NCBI GenBank assembly: GCA_036265325.1
Contig: DATAPH010000049.1
Coordinates: forward strand, 14,285 to 78,284
Length of the DNA: 64,000 bases
Source: AC-51 sp036265325
Lineage (GTDB): Bacteria > Actinomycetota > UBA4738 > HRBIN12
Direction: 5' to 3'
The notes under the pieces are model-generated. The model was not told the DNA's origin and did not search any database. It saw only the letters and a program-made list of their open reading frames with translations. Shown piece by piece: positions 1 to 8,351 of this stretch. The position numbers and the translations under genes were made by a program. The first letter of the stretch is position 1; each line of letters opens with the position of its first letter.

Positions 1-779
1 TACCACGCGCTGTCGAAGTCGGGGGTTCGACCCCCGTTGTACGAGAAGAACGTCGACCACGGTCCCCACCGGTACGGCGGCGTCGCCCACCCACCGGGCG
101 GCAACACGATGAACGGAAGGTTCACCGCGACCCACGCCCCGGCCGACCACCACAGCAGCCGGATCGAGCGGTCGGGTTCACGGTCTTGCAAACCCTGCAG
201 GAAGAGCGGGATCAGGATCAGCGCGGGGTAGAACTTCGCGGCCGCGCCGAGGCCGAGCAACACGCCGGCCCAGCCGTCGCGTCGTCTGGACCACGCGACC
301 ATCGCGCCGGTCGCGGCGGCGACCGCGGCGAGATCCCAGTTGATCGTCGCGTAGATGAGCAGCGTCGGCGCCAGCGCGAACCACAACGCGCGCCGGCCGC
401 CGAGCAGCCACAGGCACCACGACGTCAGCAGGGCGAACGCGAGCATGAACGCCGCGTTCGTGTAGAAGAAGCCTTGATAGCCACTCTGGATCCACGCGGC
501 GGCGCGCATCAGATACATCGTGAGCACCGGGTACTCGTCGCAGTTGTTCGCGCTCTTGGCGCAGGGATCGAGGAAGGGCAAGCGGCCGCCGGCGAGCTGC
601 TCTGTCCCGAGGAGCGGGACGACGTCGGTATAGCAGAGGTACCGGTACTGTCGGCCGTCGCCGTAGTGCCCGGTCGCACAGGGCGCCTTGGTGGCCGCTC
701 CGAGCGCCACGGTGCCGAACGTGCACGCCAGCACGAGGAACAGGCTCACGCTGCGCTTCGCGTGCCGCATGCCGCGCAT
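1..779 (-). CDS. GT87/DUF2029-type polyprenol-dependent mannosyltransferase, 3' truncated by window edge
   Basis: Reading the minus strand from the ATG at 779 gives an open frame of about 259 codons that runs off the left edge without a stop. The product starts with a hydrophobic segment (SLFLVLACTFGTVALG) and has further membrane stretches such as FMLAFALLTSWCLWLLGG and RALWFALAPTLLIYATINWD. Short motifs AAAKFYPALILIPLFL and VNLPFIV are typical of the membrane GT87 (DUF2029) glycosyltransferases, which use polyprenyl-phosphate sugars to build cell-envelope glycans. Donor and acceptor cannot be told from sequence. A second in-frame ATG lies at 770. The gene is divergent from the MerR gene and shares the upstream palindrome at 833-844. 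Confidence 0.75.
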   Translation of the reverse strand, partial: MRGMRHAKRSVSLFLVLACTFGTVALGAATKAPCATGHYGDGRQYRYLCYTDVVPLLGTEQLAGGRLPFLDPCAKSANNCDEYPVLTMYLMRAAAWIQSGYQGFFYTNAAFMLAFALLTSWCLWLLGGRRALWFALAPTLLIYATINWDLAAVAAATGAMVAWSRRRDGWAGVLLGLGAAAKFYPALILIPLFLQGLQDREPDRSIRLLWWSAGAWVAVNLPFIVLPPGGWATPPYRWGPWSTFFSYNGGRTPDFDSAW

Positions 780-832
780 CGTATCCGGGTGCCCTCGGCC
801 GCAGGTGCTACGAGCGAGCGGTGTGAAGGTGT

Positions 833-851
833 GAGTGCGCACTCGTAGAGT
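833..851 (+). promoter_or_regulatory. Palindromic operator and -10 box of the MerR-menG-menF operon
   Basis: GAGTGCGCACTC at 833-844 is a perfect 12-bp palindrome. It lies directly upstream of TAGAGT (846-851), a good actinobacterial -10 box placed 8 nt before the GTG at 860. The palindrome therefore falls in the presumed -35/-10 spacer, where MerR-family proteins classically bind. Autoregulation by the adjacent MerR gene is inferred, not shown. The site could also affect the divergent glycosyltransferase. Confidence 0.55.
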
Positions 852-859
852 GGTTGCTC

Positions 860-1558
860 GTGCGGTATCGGGTGGAGCAGCTCGCGGCGTCCTGTGACGT
901 CTCCGTCGACACCGTGCGCTTCTACCAGTCGCGCGGACTGCTGCCGCAACCCGAACGGGAGGGCCGGGTCGCGTGGTACGGCGAGGAGCACGCCGACCGG
1001 ATCCGCCGGATCCGCGAGCTGCAGACGAAGGGCCTGACGCTGGCGGCGATCGGGCGCGTGCTCGACGGCGAGGTCGCCGCCGCCGACGCCGACTTGGCCG
1101 CGGCGGTCGTGGTCGCGCGCGGGGACGACGGGCAAGCGGCGACGCTCACCTTGGACGAGCTCGCGAGCGCGTCCGGTGTCCCGGGCTCGTTGATCCAGGC
1201 GGTGGAGCGCGAGGGGATCGCGGTCGGCCGGCGTGTCGACGGCGAGGTGCGGTACTCGAGCGCCGACGTCGAGGTGGTCCGGACCGCGCTGCAGCTGCTG
1301 GAGTTCGGTCTGCCGGTCGGCGAGCTGCTCTCGCTCGCACGCGACGCGGACTCGGCGCTCCGGACCTTGGCCGTCCGAGCGGTCGACCTCTTCGACGCGC
1401 ACGTGCGCGAGCCGATCCGCGACACCGTCGGCGCCGACCCGGGGGGCGCCCGCACGGCGGAAGCGTTCGAGACGCTGCTGCCGGCCGTGACGGCTTTGAT
1501 CGCGACGCATTTCCGCCGTGTGGTGCTCGAGGAGGCGGAACGGCGGTTGGAGCTGTGA
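860..1558 (+). CDS. MerR-family transcriptional regulator
   Basis: The product has 232 residues. Its N-terminus (YRVEQLAASCDVSVDTVRFY, then GLLPQPEREGRVAWY) is a MerR winged helix-turn-helix, and a second MerR-like helix-turn-helix segment (TLDELASASGVPGSLIQ) follows near residue 97. The C-terminal half looks helical and contains no obvious metal-binding cysteine cluster. The GTG at 860 is preferred because TAGAGT sits 8 nt upstream with no Shine-Dalgarno, which fits a leaderless transcript; a TTG at 854 would add two residues. The stop overlaps the menG start by 4 nt, so the regulator heads a menaquinone operon. Its effector is unknown. Confidence 0.85.
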   Translation: MRYRVEQLAASCDVSVDTVRFYQSRGLLPQPEREGRVAWYGEEHADRIRRIRELQTKGLTLAAIGRVLDGEVAAADADLAAAVVVARGDDGQAATLTLDELASASGVPGSLIQAVEREGIAVGRRVDGEVRYSSADVEVVRTALQLLEFGLPVGELLSLARDADSALRTLAVRAVDLFDAHVREPIRDTVGADPGGARTAEAFETLLPAVTALIATHFRRVVLEEAERRLEL

Positions 1559-2244
1559 CCGATCCGTCGCTCCCGACCGGCGCGCAGAAGGCGGCGACGG
1601 TTCGTTCGCTGTTCGATCGGATCGGCCCGCGCTACGACCTGGTGAATCGTGTGATGACGTTGGGCATGGACGTCGGGTGGCGGCGGCGTGCGATCCGGGA
1701 GCTGCACCTCCCGCCCGGCTCTCGAGTGTTCGACCTCGCGTGCGGGACGGGCGACCTGTGTCGCGAGCTGCAACGCGCGGGCCACCGCCCGATCGGGTTC
1801 GACTTCGCGTTCGGGATGCTCGCCAACGCGCGCACCGACGCGCCGTTGGTGCAGGCCGACGCGCTGCGCCTGCCGGTTCCCGACGCGTCGGCCGATGGTG
1901 TCACGTGCGGCTTCGCGCTGCGGAACGTCGTCTCGCTCGAGGGCCTGTTCACCGAGCTCGGCCGCGTCGTGCGGCCCGGAGGCGCGATCGCGCTGCTCGA
2001 CGCGAGCAGGCCGGAACAGCCGGTGCTCAGGGCGGGACACGCCGTGTACTTCCGGCGAGTGGTCCCCGTGATCGGCGGGCTGCTGTCCGATCGAGACGCG
2101 TACGCGTACCTGCCGAAGTCGATGGCGTACCTTCCGCCGCCCGACGAGATGGTCTCGATGCTCCGTCGCGCCGGTTTCCCGTCGGCGCGGCGGCTCCAGC
2201 TGTCGGGCGGCATCACGCAGCTGTTCGTCGGAGTGCGGGCTTGA
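1555..2244 (+). CDS. menG: Demethylmenaquinone methyltransferase
   Basis: This UbiE/MenG-type SAM-dependent methyltransferase (229 aa) would carry out the last step of menaquinone synthesis, C-methylation of demethylmenaquinone. The N-terminal family signature FDRIGPRYDLVNRVMTLGMD is at residues 20-39, and the SAM-binding motif VFDLACGTGD is at 58-67. Downstream motifs include FALRNV and a C-terminal GG.TQLFVG tail. The GTG start lies inside the stop of the MerR gene and its own stop overlaps the menF start, so the three genes are probably translationally coupled. Length is usual for the family. Confidence 0.93.
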   Translation: MTDPSLPTGAQKAATVRSLFDRIGPRYDLVNRVMTLGMDVGWRRRAIRELHLPPGSRVFDLACGTGDLCRELQRAGHRPIGFDFAFGMLANARTDAPLVQADALRLPVPDASADGVTCGFALRNVVSLEGLFTELGRVVRPGGAIALLDASRPEQPVLRAGHAVYFRRVVPVIGGLLSDRDAYAYLPKSMAYLPPPDEMVSMLRRAGFPSARRLQLSGGITQLFVGVRA

Positions 2245-3380
2245 CCGCCGCGCGGCTCGGCGCGTCGTTCGATCTGCTCGCGGCCTGGCAGGACGGCGGC
2301 GTCTTCGTCGATCGCGACGGAGAGGGGATCGCCACGGGTCCGGGCGCGTCCGTCGCGGTCGCCGATGTCGTAGACGCCCTGCGCGACCGGCCGGACGGAG
2401 CGGTCGCCGCTGGTGCGTTGCCGTTCGCCGGGGGCGGGTCGCTCGTGATCGGGGACGACCAGGTTCGGCGGACGGATCCGTTCGTGACGACGAAGATCGG
2501 CGAGGGCGCAGCCACGCTCGTGACCGGCGTCATCCCTGCAGCCGCGTTCGGCGACGCGGCCGTGACCCCGGTTCCGTCACCCGAGGTGTACGGCGGCGCC
2601 GTCCAGGAGGCGGTCCGTCGGATCCGTGCAGGGGGGCTCCGCAAGGTCGTGCTCGCTCGAACGATCGAGGTGGTGGCCGACCGGACGTTCGACGCGCGCC
2701 GGCTCGCCCATCGGTTGCGCGCGGTCGACCCGCACGCGTTCTCGTTCATCGCGCCGGCGCAGCCAGGGGTCCTGGTCGGCGCCTCCCCGGAACTGTTGAT
2801 CTCGCGACAGGGAAGCGAGGTCCGGGCGAACCCGCTCGCCGGATCCGCGCCGCGCTCGGGGGACCTGGACGAGGATCGCGCGAACGCGGCCGCGCTCGCC
2901 GCATCGGCGAAGGATCGAGAGGAGCACGCGATCGTCGTCGATGCGATCGTCGCCGCGCTGCAGCCGCTGTCCGCGACGTTGACGTGGGATCCAGAACCCG
3001 TGCTGCTCGAGACCGCCAACGTGTGGCACCTGTCGACGCGGTTCCGCGGCCGGTTGGTGGACCCGGCGCCGACCGCGCTTGATCTGGCGTTGGCGCTGCA
3101 CCCCACGCCCGCCGTTGCCGGGGCGCCGACGGATGGCGCGCTCGCGGCGATCGGCCAGCTCGAAGGCTTCTCGCGCGGCGCGTACGCGGGCCCCGTCGGA
3201 TGGGTCGACGCCGACGGCAACGGGACGTGGGCGATCGCGCTGCGGTGTGCGCTGTTGTCCCGGGACCGCGCGACGCTCTATGCAGGGGCCGGCATCGTCG
3301 CGGCGAGCGATCCGGCGGAGGAGATCGACGAGACCGACCGGAAGTTCCGCGCGTCCCTCGACGCCCTCCGCTGGGGTTGA
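2241..3380 (+). CDS. menF: Isochorismate synthase (menaquinone pathway)
   Basis: The protein (379 aa) converts chorismate to isochorismate, the first committed step of menaquinone synthesis. The C-terminal chorismate-binding domain is clear: LRKVVLART with the conserved lysine at about residue 135, NPLAGSAPRSGD, then LHPTPAVAG and GWVDADGNGTWAIALR near the end. The N-terminal part is less conserved, as usual. The start is a TTG overlapping the menG stop (TTGA), because no ATG or GTG is available in frame nearby. Salicylate or anthranilate synthase is a less likely identity given the neighbours. Confidence 0.9.
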   Translation: MTAARLGASFDLLAAWQDGGVFVDRDGEGIATGPGASVAVADVVDALRDRPDGAVAAGALPFAGGGSLVIGDDQVRRTDPFVTTKIGEGAATLVTGVIPAAAFGDAAVTPVPSPEVYGGAVQEAVRRIRAGGLRKVVLARTIEVVADRTFDARRLAHRLRAVDPHAFSFIAPAQPGVLVGASPELLISRQGSEVRANPLAGSAPRSGDLDEDRANAAALAASAKDREEHAIVVDAIVAALQPLSATLTWDPEPVLLETANVWHLSTRFRGRLVDPAPTALDLALALHPTPAVAGAPTDGALAAIGQLEGFSRGAYAGPVGWVDADGNGTWAIALRCALLSRDRATLYAGAGIVAASDPAEEIDETDRKFRASLDALRWG

Positions 3381-3446
3381 CCGAAGGCACGGCGCCCGCG
3401 GCCGGCGCTGATCGCTCGCCGGCGCTGGACGCCGAGGAGACCTCGC

Positions 3447-5189
3447 CTAGTCGTCGCGCGCCAGCGTCGCCGCGACGACATCGCGCACCTCCGCCCGCCG
3501 GCGGCGTTGGAGGTCGGGATCCGCCGACACCTCGACAACCTGGACACCGCCCATCCGCGCAGCCTGCTCGAGCGCCGGGACGAGTTCGTTCGAGCGGTCC
3601 ACGCGCCGGTGCCCGACCCGTGCGGCGGCGCAGACCGTCGCGATCTCCGAGGGATGCGGCGTCACGAACAGCTCTTCGAGTTCGGGCAATCCCGCCTGAT
3701 CCAACAGCGAGAAGATCTGCCCGCCGCCGTTGGCGATCACGACGATGACGACGTCGGGGCCGGCCGATCCGGCCCACAGCAGCGAACCTGCGTCGACCAG
3801 GAACGTCACGTCGCCGATCAATGCGTACGTCGGTCCCGCCTCGGCGCTGGCCACGCCGAGGATCGTCGCGATCGACCCGTCGATGCCGCTGGCGCCCCGG
3901 TTGCCGAGAACCCGCACCAGATCGCTCGGGTTCCAGATGCGCGGCGGCCTGCGCGGCGGCGAGAACGCGTCGACGTCTCGGATCGGCATCGACGAGCCCA
4001 CCCAGAGCACGCCGCCATGCGGAACGAAGGCGGCCACGTCGCGGGCGACGCGCCCTTCGAACGGCTCGTGCCATCCGTCGAACAACCGGTCGACGACGGC
4101 GTGGACGCGGAGGTCGGCACGCCGCCACACGTTCAGCCATCCCGTCGGTCGTTCGATGGGCCGGTCATCCCGCCGGTCCCACGCCAACGCCGCGAACGCT
4201 TCGGGATCCACGGCGATCCGCCGCTCGGCGACGCCGTCGGGGTCGGGGTCGAGGTGGTCGCGATCGAGCACGACGGCCGCGTCGGCCTCGGCGACCAGCC
4301 GCTGGGTCGCTCTCGTCGTCGGCGCCGCCCCGACCTGGAGGACCAGCTCCGGTCGATGTCGCGAGAGCCAGTCCGCATCACCGATCAGGAGCTGTCCCGA
4401 CGCGACGGCGCGACCCGCACGCGACGCGTCGAGTCGCAGGCCGCTGAGCGGCTCAGCGAGCACCGGCCATCCGAGGATCTCGCCGAGCGACAGCAACGAG
4501 AGCGTCGACGGTGGTCGGAGCGCCCCGATCGTGATCACGCCTCGCCCGGCCGCGTACGTCGACACGAAGGCGTCGAGCGCCTCACCGATCGCGTCGGGGT
4601 CGGTCTCCTCCGCGGGAGCGATCGGCGTCGCGCGACGCGTCCACGCCGCCGTCGTCGTCGGGACGAGCGGCTCCTCGAACGGACAGTTGACGTGGACGGG
4701 CCCCCTGAGGCCCCCGGTCGCCGCCTCCACCGCTCGGACGCCGGTGTCGAACCAAGCGTCGGCACGATCGGTGGGCACGGGTGGCTCGAGGTACGCCCGT
4801 ACGGCACTCCCGTACAGCTCCACCTGGTCGATCGTCTGGTTGGCGCCCGTCCCTCGGACCCGTGGCGGCCGGTCTGCGGTGAGGGCGAGCAACGGCACGC
4901 GCGCTTGGGACGCCTCGACGATCGCGGGGTGGTACTCGACGGCGGCCGTCCCGCTGGTGCACGCCATCGCGATCGGTTGAGCCGACGCAGTCGCCAGACC
5001 GAGCGCGAAGAACGCGGCGCTGCGTTCGTCGACGTGCACATGAACCGTGATCCGCTCGTCCCGCGCGAACGCCAGCGCGAGCGGCGTGGAGCGTGAGCCC
5101 GGCGAGACACACGCGTGGCGCACGCCGCCGCCCGCGAGCGCATCGACCAGCGCGGTGGCGCTCGCGAACGACGCGTCCGCGACCGACAT
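3447..5189 (-). CDS. menD: 2-succinyl-5-enolpyruvyl-6-hydroxy-3-cyclohexene-1-carboxylate synthase
   Basis: This thiamine-diphosphate enzyme (580 aa) joins isochorismate and 2-oxoglutarate. The N-terminal pyrimidine-binding domain shows CVSPGSRSTPLALAF and the activating glutamate in HVDERSAAFFALG. The C-terminal domain has LIGDVTFLVDAGSLL, the ThDP/Mg motif. The ATG at 5189 shares one base with the menA stop (TGATG), which fixes the start. The gene converges on menF with 66 nt between them; no clear terminator was recognised there. It is the last gene of the menB-menA-menD run. Confidence 0.93.
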   Translation of the reverse strand: MSVADASFASATALVDALAGGGVRHACVSPGSRSTPLALAFARDERITVHVHVDERSAAFFALGLATASAQPIAMACTSGTAAVEYHPAIVEASQARVPLLALTADRPPRVRGTGANQTIDQVELYGSAVRAYLEPPVPTDRADAWFDTGVRAVEAATGGLRGPVHVNCPFEEPLVPTTTAAWTRRATPIAPAEETDPDAIGEALDAFVSTYAAGRGVITIGALRPPSTLSLLSLGEILGWPVLAEPLSGLRLDASRAGRAVASGQLLIGDADWLSRHRPELVLQVGAAPTTRATQRLVAEADAAVVLDRDHLDPDPDGVAERRIAVDPEAFAALAWDRRDDRPIERPTGWLNVWRRADLRVHAVVDRLFDGWHEPFEGRVARDVAAFVPHGGVLWVGSSMPIRDVDAFSPPRRPPRIWNPSDLVRVLGNRGASGIDGSIATILGVASAEAGPTYALIGDVTFLVDAGSLLWAGSAGPDVVIVVIANGGGQIFSLLDQAGLPELEELFVTPHPSEIATVCAAARVGHRRVDRSNELVPALEQAARMGGVQVVEVSADPDLQRRRRAEVRDVVAATLARDD

Positions 5190-6091
5190 CACGACACCGT
5201 TGTGGCGAGCACGAGGCCGAGGGCGATCAATGCGCCGGTGACGGCGTGCACCTTCGCGGTGCCGACCAAGACCGGGATCAGCGCGGGACCCGTCGCGCGA
5301 CGCGACGCCTCGATCGGGGCGATGGCCAGGAACCACCCGGCCAGCCCGGTAAGGCCCCACGGAGTCATCCCGGCGCCGTGCGACCACAGATAGACGAACG
5401 CGCCGATCGGCAACGTGGCGAACGCGGCGACGATCAACGCGAAGTACAGGTTGCGTGCATCCGAGTCACCGATCCGAACGGCGAGCGTTCGCTTGCCGCC
5501 GACCGTATCGGTGGTTATGTCGCGGATGTTGTTCGCCTCCAAGATCGCGACGGCGAGCAGTCCGACGCACGCGCCGCACCACCATGCCGACGCCGGCACC
5601 GTTTCGACCATCACGTAGCTCGTGCCGCACGTCGCGACCAATCCGAAGAACATGAAGACCATGAGCTCGCCGAGGCCGAGCCCGGCGTACGGTCGCGGGC
5701 CGCCGCTGTACAGGAGCGCTGCGACGATCGCCAGCGCGCCGACGACCAGGATCAGGATCGGCGACGTCGCAAGGGCGAGCGCGAGCCCGGCGAACCCGGC
5801 GACCGCGATCGACGCGAGCGCCGCCACCAGCACCGCGCGAGGCGTCGCCGCGCCCGTCTGCGTGAGCCGCGGCGGTCCGACCCGGTCGGGCGTGTCGACC
5901 CCCTTCATCGCATCGAACGCGTCGTTCGCGAGGTTCACCCCGATCTGCAGGCCCGCCGCGACGAGGGCGGCGGCGACGAACCGCCACCACACGATGTGGC
6001 CGGCCGCCGCGGCGCCGACGAGCACGGGGATGAGCCCTGCCCCCAGCGTGCGCGGGCGCGCGCCGCGCCACCAGGTCGCGACGTCGGTCAC
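5189..6091 (-). CDS. menA: 1,4-dihydroxy-2-naphthoate polyprenyltransferase
   Basis: This UbiA-superfamily membrane prenyltransferase (300 aa) attaches the polyprenyl chain to DHNA. The first Asp-rich motif is NLANDAFD and the second is NNIRDITTD, each next to hydrophobic segments. About eight or nine membrane spans are visible, for example ASIAVAGFAGLALALA and LMVFMFFGLVATCG. The GTG at 6091 overlaps the menB stop by 4 nt. The product supplies the substrate for MenG, encoded across the convergent junction, so the whole block serves one quinone. Confidence 0.92.
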   Translation of the reverse strand: MTDVATWWRGARPRTLGAGLIPVLVGAAAAGHIVWWRFVAAALVAAGLQIGVNLANDAFDAMKGVDTPDRVGPPRLTQTGAATPRAVLVAALASIAVAGFAGLALALATSPILILVVGALAIVAALLYSGGPRPYAGLGLGELMVFMFFGLVATCGTSYVMVETVPASAWWCGACVGLLAVAILEANNIRDITTDTVGGKRTLAVRIGDSDARNLYFALIVAAFATLPIGAFVYLWSHGAGMTPWGLTGLAGWFLAIAPIEASRRATGPALIPVLVGTAKVHAVTGALIALGLVLATTVS

Positions 6092-6903
6092 GGCCGCTTC
6101 GGGAACCGCGAGAAGTCGGGCGTCCGCTTTTCCTTGAAGGCGTCTCGTCCTTCCTGTGCTTCTTCGGACATGTAATAGAGGAGGGTGGCGTCGCCGGCGA
6201 GGTGCTGCACGCCGGCGAGCCCGTCGACGCCGGCGTTGTAGCCCGATTTGAGCAGCCGCAGCGCGAGCGGCGACTTCTCGAGCAGCTCGTCCGCCCATGC
6301 GAGCGTCGTCGGCTCCAGATCGTCGAGCGGCACGACCGCGTTGACGAGTCCCCAGTCGAGCGCCGTCGCGGCGTCGTACTGCCGGCACAGGAACCACACC
6401 TCTTTGGCGCGCTTCTCGCCGATCTGTCGCGCGAGCAGCCCGATGCCGTACCCCCCGTCGAACGAGCCGACGCGCGGCCCCGTCTGCCCGAACCGCGCGT
6501 TGTCGGCCGCGATCGTGAGATCGCAGCACAGGTGCAGGACGTGCCCGCCGCCGATCGCGTAGCCGGCGACCATCGCGATCACCGGCTTGGGGAACCGCCG
6601 GATCTGGATCTGCAGATCCAAGACGTTCAGCCGGCCGATGCCCTGGTCGTCGACGTAGCCGTCGTCGCCGCGGATCTTCTGGTCGCCACCCGAGGAGAAC
6701 GCGTCGGGCCCTTCGCCCGTCAGGATCACGACGCCGATCGCGGGGTCGTCACGCGCGACCTCGAAGGCCGCGATCAGCTCCTTCGTGGTCAGCGGGCGGA
6801 ACGCGTTCCGCACCTCGGGGCGGTCGATCGAGATCTTCGCGATCGCGCCGGCCGTCTCGTACCGGATGTCGGTCCATTGCCCGCTCGGGTGCCATTCGAC
6901 CAT
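6088..6903 (-). CDS. menB: 1,4-dihydroxy-2-naphthoyl-CoA synthase
   Basis: This crotonase-fold enzyme (271 aa) cyclises o-succinylbenzoyl-CoA. Oxyanion-hole segments are seen as AFSSGGDQKIRG and AGYAIGGGHVLHL, and the MenB signature TGPRVGSFDGGYG carries the catalytic region. The C-terminus EKRTPDFSRFPKRP is typical of MenB. The ATG at 6903 has AGGAG about 12 nt upstream. It is the first gene of menB-menA-menD and is divergent from menE. Confidence 0.95.
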   Translation of the reverse strand: MVEWHPSGQWTDIRYETAGAIAKISIDRPEVRNAFRPLTTKELIAAFEVARDDPAIGVVILTGEGPDAFSSGGDQKIRGDDGYVDDQGIGRLNVLDLQIQIRRFPKPVIAMVAGYAIGGGHVLHLCCDLTIAADNARFGQTGPRVGSFDGGYGIGLLARQIGEKRAKEVWFLCRQYDAATALDWGLVNAVVPLDDLEPTTLAWADELLEKSPLALRLLKSGYNAGVDGLAGVQHLAGDATLLYYMSEEAQEGRDAFKEKRTPDFSRFPKRP

Positions 6904-6939
6904 ATGACCATCAACTCCTAGAGCGCGTACTCGAATGGT

Positions 6940-6945
6940 TAGGCT
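6940..6945 (+). promoter_or_regulatory. -10 box of leaderless menE
   Basis: TAGGCT lies 7 nt before the GTG at 6953, matching the leaderless arrangement seen repeatedly in this window. This supports the GTG over an ATG at 6935, which has no Shine-Dalgarno and would place the -10 box inside the gene. Confidence 0.5.
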
Positions 6946-6952
6946 ACCCGGT

Positions 6953-8155
6953 GTGGAAGGCACGGCGCATCGTTGGGCGAGCCCCGGCGAACTGGTCGCG
7001 TACGCCCTTCCGCCGGGCTTCCACTGGTTGGAGATCCTCGCCGCGCACGCGCATTCCGGCGCCTCGTTCATGCCCGTCGACGTGCGGCTTTCCGACCGGG
7101 AGCAGGAACGGCTGATCGGTCTTGCGCGGCCGGCGGTGGTGGTGCGGCCCCACGACGAAACGATCCTCGCCGACGCCGCACCCGTCGACCCGGAGCGCGC
7201 CTGGGCGATCGTGCCGACCAGCGGAACCGGCGGCGCCCCCCGGCTCGCGCAGCTGTCGCGAGCGGCGCTCGGCGCGGCCGTCGCCGGCTCGCTCGACGCG
7301 CTCGACGCCTCGGCGTACGACCCGTGGGTCGCGTGCCTGAGCCCGGCGCACATCGGGGGGTTGCTCGTCTTGTTGCGCGGCGCGTTCACCGGCTCTCGGG
7401 TCACGATCCTCGAACGGTTCGAACCCGGAACGCTGCTCGCCGAAGCGCCGGACGGCGCGCACGTCTCGCTCGTCCCGACGATGCTCGAGCGGCTCGTTCG
7501 GGGCGGCGGCGACCTCACCCGCCTGGGGACGCTGCTGATCGGCGGCGCGGCGATCGATCCCGAGCTTCGCGCGGCGGCCGAGGTGCTCGGCGGCCGGATC
7601 GTCGCGACGTACGGCAGCACCGAGTCGGGCGGCGGTGTCGTCTACGACGGCCGTGTCTTCGAGGGCTCGCAGCTGCGGATCGCCGGCGACCAACAGGAAG
7701 AACCCGGCGCGATCGAGCTCCGGGGCCCCACGATCATGGACGGCTACCGTGCCGATCCGGCAGCCACGGCCGGTGCCTTCACGGCCGATGGCTGGCTCCG
7801 AACCGGCGATATCGGCCGGCTCGACGCAGCGGGACGGCTCACCGTTCGCGGCCGCGCCGACGACGCGATCCGGACCGGCGCCGAGACGGTCTGGCCAGAC
7901 GAGGTCGAGGCGGTGCTTCGGACACATCGGGCGGTTGCCGACGTCGCGGTCGCCGGGCGACCCGACCCCGAATGGGGCGAACATGTGACCGCCTGGGTGG
8001 TGCCGGTGAACCCGCAGGATCCGCCCTCGTTGGAGCAGCTCCGAGAGCATTGCCGCGACGACCTCGCGCGGTACAAGGCGCCTCGGGACCTCCGGGTCGT
8101 CACCGCTCTGCCGAGGACGCCGAGCGGGAAGGTTCGCCGCGCGGGTCTGTCCTGA
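6953..8155 (+). CDS. menE: o-Succinylbenzoate--CoA ligase
   Basis: This is an ANL-superfamily adenylate-forming enzyme (400 aa from the GTG at 6953; an ATG at 6935 adds six residues). The phosphate loop is VPTSGTGGAPRLAQLS, the adenine-binding motif is ATYGSTESGGG, the hinge motif is WLRTGDIGRLD and the C-terminal catalytic lysine is in TPSGKVRRAG. The short N-terminal domain is typical of MenE rather than acyl-CoA synthetases. It activates OSB for MenB, encoded on the opposite strand. A strong hairpin follows the stop. menC and menH were not found in the window. Confidence 0.9.
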   Translation: MEGTAHRWASPGELVAYALPPGFHWLEILAAHAHSGASFMPVDVRLSDREQERLIGLARPAVVVRPHDETILADAAPVDPERAWAIVPTSGTGGAPRLAQLSRAALGAAVAGSLDALDASAYDPWVACLSPAHIGGLLVLLRGAFTGSRVTILERFEPGTLLAEAPDGAHVSLVPTMLERLVRGGGDLTRLGTLLIGGAAIDPELRAAAEVLGGRIVATYGSTESGGGVVYDGRVFEGSQLRIAGDQQEEPGAIELRGPTIMDGYRADPAATAGAFTADGWLRTGDIGRLDAAGRLTVRGRADDAIRTGAETVWPDEVEAVLRTHRAVADVAVAGRPDPEWGEHVTAWVVPVNPQDPPSLEQLREHCRDDLARYKAPRDLRVVTALPRTPSGKVRRAGLS

Positions 8156-8172
8156 TCTTGGCCTGAGATGGT

Positions 8173-8211
8173 TGAAGGCCCGAGCGAGGGAGGGGTTCGC
8201 TCGGGCCTTCA
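8173..8211. terminator. Strong bidirectional hairpin between menE and the response regulator
   Basis: TGAAGGCCCGAGCGA (8173-8187) is perfectly complementary to TCGCTCGGGCCTTCA (8197-8211), a 15-bp stem with a 9-nt loop. It lies between two converging genes. There is no long T run, as is common in high-GC actinobacteria. Confidence 0.8.
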
Positions 8212-8351
8212 GTCTCCGGGTCCTGTCGAGGGGGTTGACGGGCCCCGAGGTCCTTGGCGTTACCCGAGACTTCGACCCTGGGCGTCCGCGGCTGCATACC
8301 CGGTTCCGGGTAACCGCAGGAAACGAGGCCTGAGGAGGGCCGGGTCGGCGC

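Noticed and set aside
1..60. A tRNA T-arm-like word, GGGGGTTCGACCCCC, near the left edge
   Set aside because: It lies within the glycosyltransferase frame and no other tRNA arm can be folded around it.
922..2040. Long minus-strand frame of 372 codons opposite the MerR and menG genes
   Set aside because: Its product is Arg/Ser/Ala-rich without motifs and it is antisense to two clear genes; long antisense frames are expected in DNA this rich in GC.
2746..4140. Minus-strand frame of 464 codons over menF and the menD 3' end
   Set aside because: Antisense or off-frame to both recognised genes, with no domain signature.
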